Shown here piece after piece: positions 16,932 to 25,996 of a stretch of DNA of 47,233 nucleotides. The stretch is from the NCBI GenBank assembly GCA_025451955.1, contig JANWJJ010000032.1, forward strand, positions 1 through 47,233, written 5' to 3'. Position 1 is the first letter of the stretch; the number at the start of each line of letters is the position of its first letter. This DNA is from Rudaea sp. Its GTDB lineage: Bacteria > Pseudomonadota > Gammaproteobacteria > Xanthomonadales > Rhodanobacteraceae. A model generated the notes under the pieces. That model was not told where the DNA came from, searched no databases, and worked only from the letters and a program-made list of their open reading frames with translations. A program made the position numbers and the translations under genes.

Positions 16932-17335
16932 GGCTGGCTCTCCGCCGCCGGCGTCGCAGCAGCGCCGTTGTCCATATCCTGACGCAGTTTGGCGTTATCA
17001 CGAGTCCTTGCATCGACCTTTTCGCGCGCCTTGCCCAGCCGCGCCTTGATGGCCGCCAGCTCGCTGTCGACCTGCGATTCCTGCGCCAGACGCTCGGCCG
17101 GTTCGTAATCGCGCTTGTCCATTTGCGCTCGCGCCTGGCTCAAGTGATCCTCGGCAGTGCGCAGTTCGAGCGGTGCGTAGGTGGATGCGCCGGCATTGCG
17201 TGCCGCATCCAGCGCCCGGGCGGCATTGTCCAGGCCGGTGGTAGGCGGCTTGGTCGGGGTGCATCCGGCCAGGACAATGAACACAATGGGGGCGATGACG
17301 AACGCACCATGGATTTTTCGCCGATTTGGTGTCAT
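16928..17335 (-). CDS. DUF4398 lipoprotein
   Basis: This is a 135-aa protein. The signal sequence ends in a lipobox, FIVLAGC, with Cys25 as the lipidation site. The mature part contains ALDAARNAGASTYAPLELRTA followed by DHLSQARAQMDKRDY, the DUF4398 repeat-like helices, and a charged tail. The second residue after Cys is not Asp, so outer-membrane sorting is expected (rule from E. coli, inferred here). It overlaps the OmpA-domain gene by 4 bp. DUF4398/OmpA pairs are common in Xanthomonadales; the function is unknown. Confidence 0.87.
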   Translation of the reverse strand: MTPNRRKIHGAFVIAPIVFIVLAGCTPTKPPTTGLDNAARALDAARNAGASTYAPLELRTAEDHLSQARAQMDKRDYEPAERLAQESQVDSELAAIKARLGKAREKVDARTRDNAKLRQDMDNGAAATPAAESQP

Positions 17336-17500
17336 AACATCCGGGTCGCAAACAGGGTTGGGATGGCAGCTACACTATTGCGGGAACGCCGGTAGTGCAA
17401 GGCGAAGCCGACAGGCCGCAGCGTAACCGAATTTTGCATTCCAGATTCATGGGGCCGCGTCGCCATCCGCGACGGCACAAGACAAGCAGCAGAGGCACGT

Positions 17501-18604
17501 ATGGATATCGGCTATTTTCTCAAACTGATGACCGAAAAAGGCGCGTCGGACATGTTCCTGACCACGGGCGCCCCCGTCAACATCAAGGTCGAAGGCAAAC
17601 TCTACCCGCTGGGCAACACCGGCCTGCCGGGCGGCATGGTCAAGAAGATCGCCTATTCGCTGATGGACGAAGGCCAGGTGCCGGCGTTCGAGCGCGATCT
17701 GGAATTGAACCTGGCCATCGCGGTCAAGGACGCCGGCCGCTTCCGCATCAACGTGTTCAAGCAGCGCGGCGAAGTCGGCATGGTGATCCGCGCGATCAAG
17801 AGCGATATTCCGTCGGTCGAGCAACTGCGCCTGCCGGTGCTGTTCAAGGAACTGATCATGGAGCAGCGCGGGCTGATCCTGTTGGTCGGCGCCACCGGCT
17901 CGGGCAAGTCGACCACGCTGGCGTCGATGATCGATCACCGCAACTCCAATGTTTCCGGTCACATTCTCACCGTCGAAGACCCGATCGAATACCTGCACCG
18001 ACACAAGAAATCGGTGGTCAACCAGCGCGAAGTCGGTCTGGATACACACAGCTATCAGGAAGCGCTGAAGAACGCGATGCGCGAGGCGCCGGACGTCATT
18101 ATGATCGGCGAAATCCGTGACGAAGCGACGATGGAAGCGGCGATCGCGTTTTCCGAAACCGGTCATCTGTGTCTGGCGACTCTGCACTCGAACAACGCCG
18201 ACCAGACGCTGGAACGCATCCTCAACTTTTTCCAGGAATCGGCGCACCGCAACGTGCTGATGAATCTGGCGTTGAACCTGCGCGCGGTGATTTCGCAACG
18301 CCTCGTCATCGGCAAGGACGGCCGCCGCCTGCCCGCGGTGGAAGTGTTGCTGAACACGCCCTTGATCCGCGACATGATCCGCCGCGGCCAGATTCACGAA
18401 ATCAAGGAAGCCATGGATCGCAGCCTGCAGGAAGGCATGCAGACCTTCGATCAGGCGCTGATGGCGCTGTACAAGTCGGGTACGATCGAACTCGAAGAAG
18501 CTCTGGCCAAGGCCGATTCGCGCGATGGTCTGGCGTTGAAGATCCGCCTGAGCGAAGGCGGCGACTCACCGGTGCACGATCCTTTCGACGCGGCCACGTT
18601 CTAG
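17501..18604 (+). CDS. pilU: Type IV pilus retraction ATPase, PilU-type
   Basis: This is a 367-aa protein. The N-terminal PAS-like domain begins FLKLMTEKGASDMFLTTGAP, which resembles PilU more than PilT. Walker A is GATGSGKST (130-138), the Asp box includes TVEDPIEY (157-164), Walker B is VIMIGEIRDEAT (199-210), and the His box is GHLCLATLHSNN. The tail is long and acidic, ending DPFDAATF, as in PilU. PilU is an accessory hexameric ATPase that works with PilT to retract type IV pili for twitching. No other pilus gene lies in the window, so it is detached here from pilT. It is divergent from the lipoprotein operon across 165 bp. Confidence 0.93.
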   Translation: MDIGYFLKLMTEKGASDMFLTTGAPVNIKVEGKLYPLGNTGLPGGMVKKIAYSLMDEGQVPAFERDLELNLAIAVKDAGRFRINVFKQRGEVGMVIRAIKSDIPSVEQLRLPVLFKELIMEQRGLILLVGATGSGKSTTLASMIDHRNSNVSGHILTVEDPIEYLHRHKKSVVNQREVGLDTHSYQEALKNAMREAPDVIMIGEIRDEATMEAAIAFSETGHLCLATLHSNNADQTLERILNFFQESAHRNVLMNLALNLRAVISQRLVIGKDGRRLPAVEVLLNTPLIRDMIRRGQIHEIKEAMDRSLQEGMQTFDQALMALYKSGTIELEEALAKADSRDGLALKIRLSEGGDSPVHDPFDAATF

Positions 18605-18643
18605 CCGGAGAACCTGCCCGACCCGCCGCCCGGCAACGGGGTC

Positions 18644-19312
18644 TCAGGCCTTTGGCGCATCCGGCTGGTTTTCCGGGCGCGCACGTACGAACGCTTCCAG
18701 TTTCAGGCACTCGGCGTTGATGCGCTGGATCGACGGAAAGCGCTTGAGGTCGATCGACCAGCGCTGCGCATTGTATACTTGTGGAACCAGGCAGATATCG
18801 GCGAGCGTCGGTTCGTCGCCTTCGCAGAACAGGCCGGTTGAGGGATTGTCCGCAAGCAGGCTTTCGAACGCGATAAAGCCTTCGGTGATCCAGTGTTGCG
18901 CCCAGCGCTCGCGTTCGACCTGCGGCGTATTGAATTCGCGCTCGAGATATTGCAGGACGCGCAGATTTCCGAGCGGATGGATGTCGCAGGCAACGATCTG
19001 TGCCAGCGCGCGCGCGCGCGCGCGTTCGCGCACCGTGGTCGGCAACAGCTTGCGCTCGCCTTCGTAGGCCTCTTCCAGATATTCGATGATCGCCAGCGAC
19101 TGGCGCACGATGCGCTCGCCGTCAACCAGCACCGGTAGCAGTTCCTGCGGATTGAGCGAGTGGAACGTGTCGTGATGCTGCTCGCCACCGTCGCTGGTCA
19201 GATGCACCGGCACCAGGTCGTAGTTCAGACCCTTGAGGTTGAGCGCGATGCGCACGCGATAGGCGGCGCTGGAGCGCCAGTAACTGTAGAGCTTGATCCG
19301 TTCGGCGATCAC
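18644..19312 (-). CDS. maiA: Maleylacetoacetate isomerase (zeta-class GST)
   Basis: This is a 222-aa protein. The N-terminal thioredoxin-like domain has the zeta-GST glutathione motif RSSAAYRVRIALNLKG (13-28), then NPQELLPVLVDG and QSLAIIEYLEE. The C-terminal helical domain includes DIHPLGNLRVLQYL and PTLADICLVPQVYNA. It isomerises maleylacetoacetate to fumarylacetoacetate with glutathione in tyrosine and phenylalanine breakdown. It is the last gene of the kynA-hpd-hmgA-fahA-maiA run, 83 bp after fahA. A 19-bp alternating GC tract lies within it and encodes ERARARALA. It converges on pilU. Confidence 0.94.
   Translation of the reverse strand: MIAERIKLYSYWRSSAAYRVRIALNLKGLNYDLVPVHLTSDGGEQHHDTFHSLNPQELLPVLVDGERIVRQSLAIIEYLEEAYEGERKLLPTTVRERARARALAQIVACDIHPLGNLRVLQYLEREFNTPQVERERWAQHWITEGFIAFESLLADNPSTGLFCEGDEPTLADICLVPQVYNAQRWSIDLKRFPSIQRINAECLKLEAFVRARPENQPDAPKA
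19006..19024. repeat. Alternating (GC)9 tract inside maiA
   Basis: A 19-base uninterrupted alternation of G and C lies in the maiA coding region. It encodes alternating Arg and Ala residues in the helical domain. Such tracts can form Z-DNA and slip by two bases, which would shift the maiA frame. Confidence 0.8.
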
Positions 19313-19395
19313 GTTCGTTCTCCCCTGCCCACCTGCCGGTATGCGCAGCCTAGCGTCTGCCCGGCGAAAATCAAAGCCCGGTATTCATGCAGCCG

Positions 19396-20403
19396 CTATT
19401 CGGTGGCGGCCAGGCGCCGCACGGTCTGCTCGATGGCACCGAAAATACTGTGTCCGGCGCGATCCAGCATCTCGATCCGCAGGCTATCGCCAAACTTGAG
19501 AAACGGCGTCGACGGCTTGCCGTTGGCGATGGTTTCCAGTGTGCGCCGTTCGGCCAGACACGAGGCGCCGCGGCTTTCGTCCTGGTTGGCGATCGTACCC
19601 GAGCCGACGAGGGTGCCTGCGGACAGCGGCCGCGTTTTCGCCGCGTGCGCGACCAGATCGGCGAAACTGAACTGCATGTCTTCGCCAGCTTCCGGCGCAC
19701 CGAAAGCCGCGCCGTTGATCTGCGTGCGCAAGGGCAAGTGTACTTTTGCATCTTTCCACGCCGGCCCGAGTTCGTCCACCGTGACAAACACCGGCGACAG
19801 CGCCGAACGCGGCTTGGATTGCAGAAAGCCGAAACCCTTGGCCAGTTCGCCCGGAATCAGGTTGCGCAGGCTCACGTCGTTGATCAGGCCGATCAACTGG
19901 ATATGCGCCGCCGCTTGCTGCGATGTGACGGCCATCGGCACGTCATCGGTGATCACCACGACTTCGGCTTCCAGATCGATACCGTAATCCTCACTGGAAA
20001 CCAGCACCGGATCGCGCGGGCCGTAGAAACCGGCGCTGACGGCCTGATACATCAGCGGATCGGTGTAGAAGCTCTGCGGCACTTCGGCGCCGCGCGCGCG
20101 GCGCACGCGCTCGACATGCGGCAGATAGGCGCTGCCATCGACGAACTCGTACGCGCGCGGCAACGGCGCGGCGAGCGCCACCGGATCGAGTGCGAAGACT
20201 TCCTCGCCATTGATCGTCTGCGCGTGGCTGTCGTTGAGCAACTCGTAGACGCGATTCAGCCGCGGCGCGGCGTTGCCCCAGTCTTCCAGCGCCGCCTGCA
20301 AGGTGTGCGCGGTATCGCTCGCGCGCACCGCACGGGTCAGATCGCGACTGGCGACGATGAGGGTTCCGTCGCGGCCGCCTTGCTTCAATGAGCCGAGTTT
20401 CAT
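19396..20403 (-). CDS. fahA: Fumarylacetoacetate hydrolase
   Basis: This is a 335-aa protein of the FAH family. It begins MKLGSLKQGGRDGTLIVAS, and the catalytic core contains SFYTDPLMYQAVSAGF, then EDYGIDLEAEVVVITDDVPM with the metal-binding acidic residues, then IGLINDVSLRNLIP and GSGTIANQDES. It cleaves fumarylacetoacetate to fumarate and acetoacetate, the final step of tyrosine degradation. At 335 aa it is the compact bacterial form rather than the ~420-aa mammalian type. The gene starts 16 bp after hmgA. Confidence 0.95.
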   Translation of the reverse strand: MKLGSLKQGGRDGTLIVASRDLTRAVRASDTAHTLQAALEDWGNAAPRLNRVYELLNDSHAQTINGEEVFALDPVALAAPLPRAYEFVDGSAYLPHVERVRRARGAEVPQSFYTDPLMYQAVSAGFYGPRDPVLVSSEDYGIDLEAEVVVITDDVPMAVTSQQAAAHIQLIGLINDVSLRNLIPGELAKGFGFLQSKPRSALSPVFVTVDELGPAWKDAKVHLPLRTQINGAAFGAPEAGEDMQFSFADLVAHAAKTRPLSAGTLVGSGTIANQDESRGASCLAERRTLETIANGKPSTPFLKFGDSLRIEMLDRAGHSIFGAIEQTVRRLAATE

Positions 20404-20419
20404 TTTTATACTTTCCCGA

Positions 20420-21718
20420 TCAAATGTTGCGCGCGTTGAAGTTCTTCTTCAATCCCTGCCAGCATTCGTGGTAATCGCGCTGCAACTGCGGCGATTCCAA
20501 CGCCTGCTTGGTCGGGTGGATCACGGCGCGTGTCTCGAACATGAAGGCCATGGTGTCGACGATGTGATCGGGCCTGGTCGTATCCGCGTTGCTCGCCTTG
20601 TCGAAACTGGCCGCATCCGGCCCGTGTCCGCTCATGCAATTGTGCAGGCTGGCGCCGCCGGGCACGAAACCGCCGGCCTTGGCATCGTAGGCGCCGTGGA
20701 CCAGACCCATGAACTCGCTGGCGATATTGCGATGGAACCACGGCGGTCGGAACGTGTTTTCGGCGACCAGCCAGCGCGGCGGAAAAATCGCGAAATCCAT
20801 ATTCGCTACGCCCGGCGTATCCGACGCCGAGGTCAGCACGGTGAATATCGAGGGATCCGGGTGGTCGTAACTGATTGAGCCGATCGCATTGAAGCGACGC
20901 AGATCGTATTTGTACGGCGCGTAGTTGCCGTGCCAGCCGACCACATCCAGCGGCGAATGATCGATGCGCGCCGACCACAGCCGGCCCTGGAATTTGGCGA
21001 CGAGCTCGAAGTCACCTTCGACGTCTTCATATGCAGCGACCGGGGTCAGAAAATCACGTGAATTCGCCAGTCCGTTCGAGCCGATCGGCCCGAGTTCCGG
21101 CAGGCGCAGCAACGCACCAAAATTCTCGGCGACATAGCCGCGCGCCTGCGCCTCAAGTAGTTCAACGCGAAAGCGCACACCGCGCGGAATCACGGCGATT
21201 TCCTGCGGCTCGACCTCGATGGCGCCAAGCTCGCTCACGATCCTCAGCCGTCCAAGCTGCGGCACGATCAGCAATTCACCATCGGCGTCGTAGAAATAGC
21301 GGCCACTCATCGAGCGATTTGCCGCGTAAACGTGAATGCCGCAGCCGCTCTGCGCCGCCGCGCTGCCGTTGCCTGCCATCGCCACCAGGCCATCGACGAA
21401 ATCTGTCGGCACCTGTGGCAGCGGTAACGGATCCCAGCGTAACTGGTTCGGCGACGCCGGCACCACATCGAAATCATTGTGGAATTTTCCACTTTGCAGC
21501 ATCTTGAAGGGCTGATGCAGCGCCGCCGGGCGGATGCGATACAGCCAACTGCGGCGATTGGCATGCCGCGGCGCGGTGAACGCCGTGCCGGAAAGCTGCT
21601 CGGCGTACAGGCCATGTGCAACCCGTTGCGGCGAGTTACGCCCGACCGGCAGCGTGCCGGCGACGGCTTCGGTGGCGAATTCGTTGCCGAAGCCGGAAAG
21701 GTAGACGAGTTCTTTCAC
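20420..21718 (-). CDS. hmgA: Homogentisate 1,2-dioxygenase
   Basis: This is a 432-aa protein, full length for the family. It opens with [21 protein letters not shown], the conserved N-terminus. The cupin iron site lies in the C-terminal part: [18 protein letters not shown] carries the His and Glu ligands, and [16 protein letters not shown] follows. It opens the homogentisate ring to maleylacetoacetate using O2 and Fe(II). The ATG overlaps the hpd stop by 4 bp (ATGA), so the two are co-translated. It is placed between hpd and fahA in pathway order. Confidence 0.96.
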   Translation of the reverse strand: MKELVYLSGFGNEFATEAVAGTLPVGRNSPQRVAHGLYAEQLSGTAFTAPRHANRRSWLYRIRPAALHQPFKMLQSGKFHNDFDVVPASPNQLRWDPLPLPQVPTDFVDGLVAMAGNGSAAAQSGCGIHVYAANRSMSGRYFYDADGELLIVPQLGRLRIVSELGAIEVEPQEIAVIPRGVRFRVELLEAQARGYVAENFGALLRLPELGPIGSNGLANSRDFLTPVAAYEDVEGDFELVAKFQGRLWSARIDHSPLDVVGWHGNYAPYKYDLRRFNAIGSISYDHPDPSIFTVLTSASDTPGVANMDFAIFPPRWLVAENTFRPPWFHRNIASEFMGLVHGAYDAKAGGFVPGGASLHNCMSGHGPDAASFDKASNADTTRPDHIVDTMAFMFETRAVIHPTKQALESPQLQRDYHECWQGLKKNFNARNI

Positions 21719-22803
21719 AATACCCCGCGCCGCATCTGCTCACGCTCGATCGACTCGAACAGCGCCTGGAAGTTGCCTTCGCCGAAACCGAGGTTGCCCT
21801 TGCGCTGGATGATCTCGAAGAAGATCGGCCCGACCGCGTTCTGGGTAAAGATCTGCAGCAGCAGTTTTTTCTTGGTTTCCGCGTCGGCGTCGATCAATAT
21901 CTTGTTCGCGCGCATGCGCGCCACATCTTCACCATGGTTCGGAATGCGCGCATCGATCACATCGTAATAGGCGCTCGGCGTATCGAGAAATTCGACACCG
22001 GATTTGCGCATAGCTTCGATCGTCGCGTAGATATTGTCGGTGAAACAGGCGATGTGCTGGATGCCTTCGCCATGGTATTCATCCAGATATTCGTTGATCT
22101 GGCTCTTCGGATCGGACGACTCGTTCAGCGGAATACGCACCATGCCATCCGGTGCGGTCATCGCCTTGGAAACCAGGCCGGTCTTGGCGCCTTTGATGTC
22201 GAAATAGCGGATCTCGCGGAAATTGAACAGGCGTTCGTAGTAATCGGACCACTTGGCCATATTGCCAAAGTATAAATTGTGCGTCAGGTGATCGATAAAG
22301 GTCAGCCCGAAACCTTTGGGATTGCGCTCGACACCCGGCAACCATGCATAGTCGGCATCGTAGACACTGCCCTTGTCGCCATAACGATCGACCAGATACA
22401 GCATGCAGTCGCCGATGCCCTTGATCACGGGTGCGGCGACCGCCTTGCTCGCTTCCTTGTCGGTGATCGCTTCGCCGCCGTTTTTCAGCGCCTGTTCACG
22501 CGCCCATTCGGCAGGCTTGCTGACGCGGATCGCAAAACCGCAGGCCGAAGGTCCGTGCTTGGCGGCGAAATCTGCGGCAAAGGAATCCGGTTCTTCGTTG
22601 ACGAGGAAATCGCATTCGCCCTGACGATAGACGGTGATCGCCCGCGTCTTGTGCCGCGCCACGGCGGTGAAGCCGAGCCTGGCGAACAGTGCGTGCAGCA
22701 GCGCCGGCTGCGGCGCGGCGAATTCAACGAACTGGAATCCATCGACGCCCATGGGATTGTCGAATTGCACCGGCTGCATGCCGATATTGGGTTGCGCGCT
22801 CAT
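21715..22803 (-). CDS. hpd: 4-hydroxyphenylpyruvate dioxygenase
   Basis: This is a 362-aa protein. I start at the ATG at 22803 (MSAQPNIGM), which has GGAGG five bases upstream; the frame is open for five more codons to 22818. Two VOC-type halves are present. The Fe(II) ligands lie in [26 protein letters not shown] and [19 protein letters not shown] (His, His, Glu). The final [10 protein letters not shown] is the usual bacterial tail. It converts 4-hydroxyphenylpyruvate to homogentisate. This enzyme is also the source of pyomelanin when downstream steps are blocked. Confidence 0.95.
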   Translation of the reverse strand: MSAQPNIGMQPVQFDNPMGVDGFQFVEFAAPQPALLHALFARLGFTAVARHKTRAITVYRQGECDFLVNEEPDSFAADFAAKHGPSACGFAIRVSKPAEWAREQALKNGGEAITDKEASKAVAAPVIKGIGDCMLYLVDRYGDKGSVYDADYAWLPGVERNPKGFGLTFIDHLTHNLYFGNMAKWSDYYERLFNFREIRYFDIKGAKTGLVSKAMTAPDGMVRIPLNESSDPKSQINEYLDEYHGEGIQHIACFTDNIYATIEAMRKSGVEFLDTPSAYYDVIDARIPNHGEDVARMRANKILIDADAETKKKLLLQIFTQNAVGPIFFEIIQRKGNLGFGEGNFQALFESIEREQMRRGVL

Positions 22804-22869
22804 GGGCACCTCCGTCATCAGGGCACGGCGCCATCTGCGCCGCGAACGCCTATTGTAAGACGAAAGCCG

Positions 22870-23742
22870 TCACGGAGCCGACTCGGCCATGCCGATCACG
22901 GTGCGCACTTCAAGCAACTCCGGGAAAAACGTCAGTTCCAGTGCCTTCTTCAGGAAACCCACACCGGAAGAACCGCCGGTGCCGCGTTTGTGGCCGATGA
23001 TGCGCTCGACGGTTTTCATGTGGCGGAAACGCCAGAGCTGGAAACTTTCCTCGACGTCGACGAATTGTTCGCACAGATGATAGTCGGCCCAGAACTGGTC
23101 GGGATGTTCGTAGATATTGCGCAGCATCGGGATTAATTCAGGCGTGTTTTGATGCGGCACGGACCAATCGCGTTCAACGCAGGCCGCAGGAATTGCATGG
23201 CCTTTGCGCCCTAGGTGGCGCAGGAACTCGTCGTACAGGCTCGGCGCGTTCAAGGTCTCGCGCAGCAACTGTTGCTGCGCCGGATCGTGGGCGAACACGG
23301 CAACCATGTTGGCGTTCTTGTTGCCGAGCAGGAATTCCACCAGACGGTATTGCAGCGACTGGAATCCCGACGCCGGCCCAAGCACGTGGCGAAACTCCAT
23401 GTATTCGCTCGGCGTGAGCGTTTCCAGCACCGCCCATTGCTCGAACAGCAGGCGCTGGATCTGTTTCACCCGCGCCAGAATCTTCAGACAGGGATTGAGC
23501 TCGTCGCGTTGCAGATTCAGGATCGCCGCACGCAATTCGTGCACGATGAGCTTGAGCCACAATTCCGAAGTCTGGTGCTGGATGATGAACAGCATCTCGT
23601 CGTGATGCGGCGGCTGCGACAACGGCTTTTGCGCCGACAGCAATTGATCCAGTTGCAGATAGCCGCCGTAGCTCAGACGATTGCGCAGATCGGTTTCGAT
23701 GCCCGCTTCAAGTTCGCGCTGGTTGGTCGTGGTCATCGGCAT
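22870..23742 (-). CDS. kynA: Tryptophan 2,3-dioxygenase
   Basis: This is a 290-aa protein from the first ATG at 23742. A GTG at 23754 and another ATG at 23736 are alternatives; none has a clear ribosome site. It has [20 protein letters not shown], then [20 protein letters not shown] and [12 protein letters not shown], the heme and substrate region including the axial histidine of HKRGTGG. It opens the tryptophan indole ring to N-formylkynurenine. No kynurenine formamidase or kynureninase lies here; instead it leads the tyrosine-degradation genes, 66 bp before hpd. It is divergent from the 2-oxoacid dehydrogenase genes. Confidence 0.94.
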   Translation of the reverse strand: MPMTTTNQRELEAGIETDLRNRLSYGGYLQLDQLLSAQKPLSQPPHHDEMLFIIQHQTSELWLKLIVHELRAAILNLQRDELNPCLKILARVKQIQRLLFEQWAVLETLTPSEYMEFRHVLGPASGFQSLQYRLVEFLLGNKNANMVAVFAHDPAQQQLLRETLNAPSLYDEFLRHLGRKGHAIPAACVERDWSVPHQNTPELIPMLRNIYEHPDQFWADYHLCEQFVDVEESFQLWRFRHMKTVERIIGHKRGTGGSSGVGFLKKALELTFFPELLEVRTVIGMAESAP

Positions 23743-23915
23743 TGGGAACTGCACAGCGGCGGGATGGTCAATGGTACGTGCTCACGCGCGCTACCGCCAT
23801 TGATCCAGGTCAAACGCCGGTTTGAACCGTGCCGACAGCATTCGCTCTATTGCGCCCCGCCTTGCCAATATCGCCTTGGCGCGGTTAACTACGCTTTCTG
23901 TTTCTGGAGTTCGCC

Positions 23916-24995
23916 GTGCCCGTCGCCGCCACATTCGAAATCGAATATCTGCAATACATGGATGCCGAGGGCAAACTCGTGCGCGCGGATTTGCCCGAGT
24001 TCGCCCGCGACACGAAACAACTGGTCGAGCTGTACAAACTGATGAGTTTCGTGCGCGTGTTCGACGGCAAGGCTGTGGCCCTGCAACGCACCGGCAAGCT
24101 CGGCACCTACGCCTCGTGTCTGGGCATGGAGGCCGCGCATATCGCGATCGGTTCGGCCATGCAGGAAGACGATGTATTCGCACCGATGTACCGCGAATAC
24201 GGCGCGCAGTTCTATCGCGGCGTGAAACCGCGCGAAGTGTTGATGTACTGGGGCGGCGATGAACGCGGCAACGATTTCTCCGGTCCCGTGCACGATTTCG
24301 CCTGGGCCGTGCCGATCGCCACGCAATGTCTGCATGCCGCCGGCGCGGCGCTGGCGTTCAAGATCCGCAAGGAGCCGCGCGTAGCCGTGACCGTGGTCGG
24401 GGACGGCGGCTCGTCGAAAGGCGATTTCTACGGCGCGATCAACGTCGCCGGCGCGATGACCCTGCCGCTGGTCGCGGTCATCGTCAATAATCAATGGGCG
24501 ATTTCGGTGCCGCGATCGGCGCAGACCGGCGCCAAGACGCTGGCGCAAAAAGGCATCGCCGCAGGACTGGAAAGTATACAAGTGGATGGCAACGACATCA
24601 TCGCCATGCGCGCGGCGATGGATCACGCAATCAAGCGCGCGCGCCACGGTCATGGCGGCATGGTCATCGAAGCGGTGACGTATCGATTGTCCGATCACAC
24701 CACCGCCGACGACGCGCGCCGTTATCGCCCCGACGCCGAAGTGAAAGAGGCGTGGACGCGCGAACCGCTCAAACGCCTGAAGGCCTACCTGATCGCGCAG
24801 AAAGCCTGGAGCGAAAAGGACGAAGTCGCCTGGAAGGAAGATTGCGGCGCGCGCGTCGACATCGAAGTCAACGCATATCTGGAAACCAAATCGCAGCCAA
24901 CGACCGCGATGTTCGACTTCGTCTACGCCGAATTGCCGACGGATCTGGCGCAGCAGCGCGCCTTCGCGCTCGCACTCGACGCGGCCAAGGAATAG
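23916..24995 (+). CDS. 2-oxoacid dehydrogenase E1 alpha subunit (probably branched-chain)
   Basis: This is a 359-aa protein starting at GTG, with GGAG eight bases upstream. The thiamine diphosphate motif GDGGSSKGD...VNNQ spans 162-193, and PMYREYGAQFYRG and TYRLSDHTTADDARRY are family regions. The E1 alpha/E1 beta/E2 organisation and the amino-acid-degradation neighbours suggest the branched-chain 2-oxoacid complex, which decarboxylates the keto acids of Val, Leu and Ile. An alpha2-beta2 pyruvate dehydrogenase is the alternative and cannot be excluded by sequence alone. The stop lies two bases before E1 beta. Confidence 0.9.
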   Translation: MPVAATFEIEYLQYMDAEGKLVRADLPEFARDTKQLVELYKLMSFVRVFDGKAVALQRTGKLGTYASCLGMEAAHIAIGSAMQEDDVFAPMYREYGAQFYRGVKPREVLMYWGGDERGNDFSGPVHDFAWAVPIATQCLHAAGAALAFKIRKEPRVAVTVVGDGGSSKGDFYGAINVAGAMTLPLVAVIVNNQWAISVPRSAQTGAKTLAQKGIAAGLESIQVDGNDIIAMRAAMDHAIKRARHGHGGMVIEAVTYRLSDHTTADDARRYRPDAEVKEAWTREPLKRLKAYLIAQKAWSEKDEVAWKEDCGARVDIEVNAYLETKSQPTTAMFDFVYAELPTDLAQQRAFALALDAAKE

Positions 24996-24997
24996 TC

Positions 24998-25978
24998 ATG
25001 GCGCAAATTACTTTGATCGAAGGCGTCACCCAGGCACTGGCCTGGGAGATGAAGCACGATCCGTCCGTGGTCATTCTCGGCGAAGATGTCGGCATCAATG
25101 GCGGCGTGTTCCGCGCCACCGCGGGCCTGCAGGAAAAATTCGGCGCCCAGCGCGTGATCGATACGCCGCTGGACGAGCTGACCATCGCCGGCCTGACCGT
25201 GGGCCTCGCCGCGCAAGGCATGAAGCCCGTGGCCGAAGCGCAGTTCGAGGGCTTTATCTATCCGATGATGGAACATATCGCGTGTCATGCCGCACGCATG
25301 CGCACGCGCACGCGTGGCCGCCTGACTTGCCCGGCGGTGTTCCGCGCGCCGTGGGGCGGAGGCATCCGCGCACCGGAGCATCATTCCGAGGCGAATGAGC
25401 ATTTGTTCACAAATATACCCGGCCTGCGCGTCGTGCTGCCGTCGTCGCCGGGTCGCGCGTATGGTTTGTTGCTCGCGGCGATCCGCGATCCCGATCCGGT
25501 GATCTTCTACGAACCCAAGCGCATCTATCGCCAGTACAAGGAAGAAGTGCCCGACGACGGCGAAGCGCTGCCGCTGGACGTGTGCTTCGTGCTGCGCGAT
25601 GGCGGCGACGTGACCTTGGTGACCTGGGGCGCGCAGGTCAAGGAAACACTGGAAGCCGCGGATGTGTTGGCGCAGGACGGCATCAGCGCCGAGGTGATCG
25701 ACGTCGCCACGCTCAAGCCGCTGGATTTCGACACCATCCACGAATCCGTGCGCAAGACCGGCCGTTGCGTCATCGTCCACGAAGCGCCGCGTACGGCCGG
25801 CTTCGGCGGCGAGATCGCCGCGCGTCTGGCCGAACACGCGATGTACGATCTGCTCGCGCCGGTCGAACGCGTCACCGGCTACGACACCCACATCCCGCTG
25901 TTCCGCCTGGAAATGAAATATCTGCCAAGCGTGGAACGCATTGTCGCGGCAGCGAAACGCACGCTGGCCGTCAGCTAG
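24998..25978 (+). CDS. 2-oxoacid dehydrogenase E1 beta subunit (probably branched-chain)
   Basis: This is a 326-aa protein starting at the ATG at 24998; a longer in-frame extension belongs to the alternative frame of E1 alpha. It has ILGEDVGINGGVFRAT, IDTPLDELTIAGLTVGLA, FRAPWGGGIRAPEHHSE, then VIFYEPKRIYR and HEAPRTAGFGGEI. The tail RVTGYDTHIP resembles RVCGYDTPFPH of human BCKDHB, and EPKRIYR resembles FEPKILYR, which is why I favour the branched-chain complex. It forms the alpha2-beta2 E1 with the upstream product. E2 follows 18 bp later. Confidence 0.92.
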   Translation: MAQITLIEGVTQALAWEMKHDPSVVILGEDVGINGGVFRATAGLQEKFGAQRVIDTPLDELTIAGLTVGLAAQGMKPVAEAQFEGFIYPMMEHIACHAARMRTRTRGRLTCPAVFRAPWGGGIRAPEHHSEANEHLFTNIPGLRVVLPSSPGRAYGLLLAAIRDPDPVIFYEPKRIYRQYKEEVPDDGEALPLDVCFVLRDGGDVTLVTWGAQVKETLEAADVLAQDGISAEVIDVATLKPLDFDTIHESVRKTGRCVIVHEAPRTAGFGGEIAARLAEHAMYDLLAPVERVTGYDTHIPLFRLEMKYLPSVERIVAAAKRTLAVS

Positions 25979-25996
25979 AAATCATCGGAAACACTC

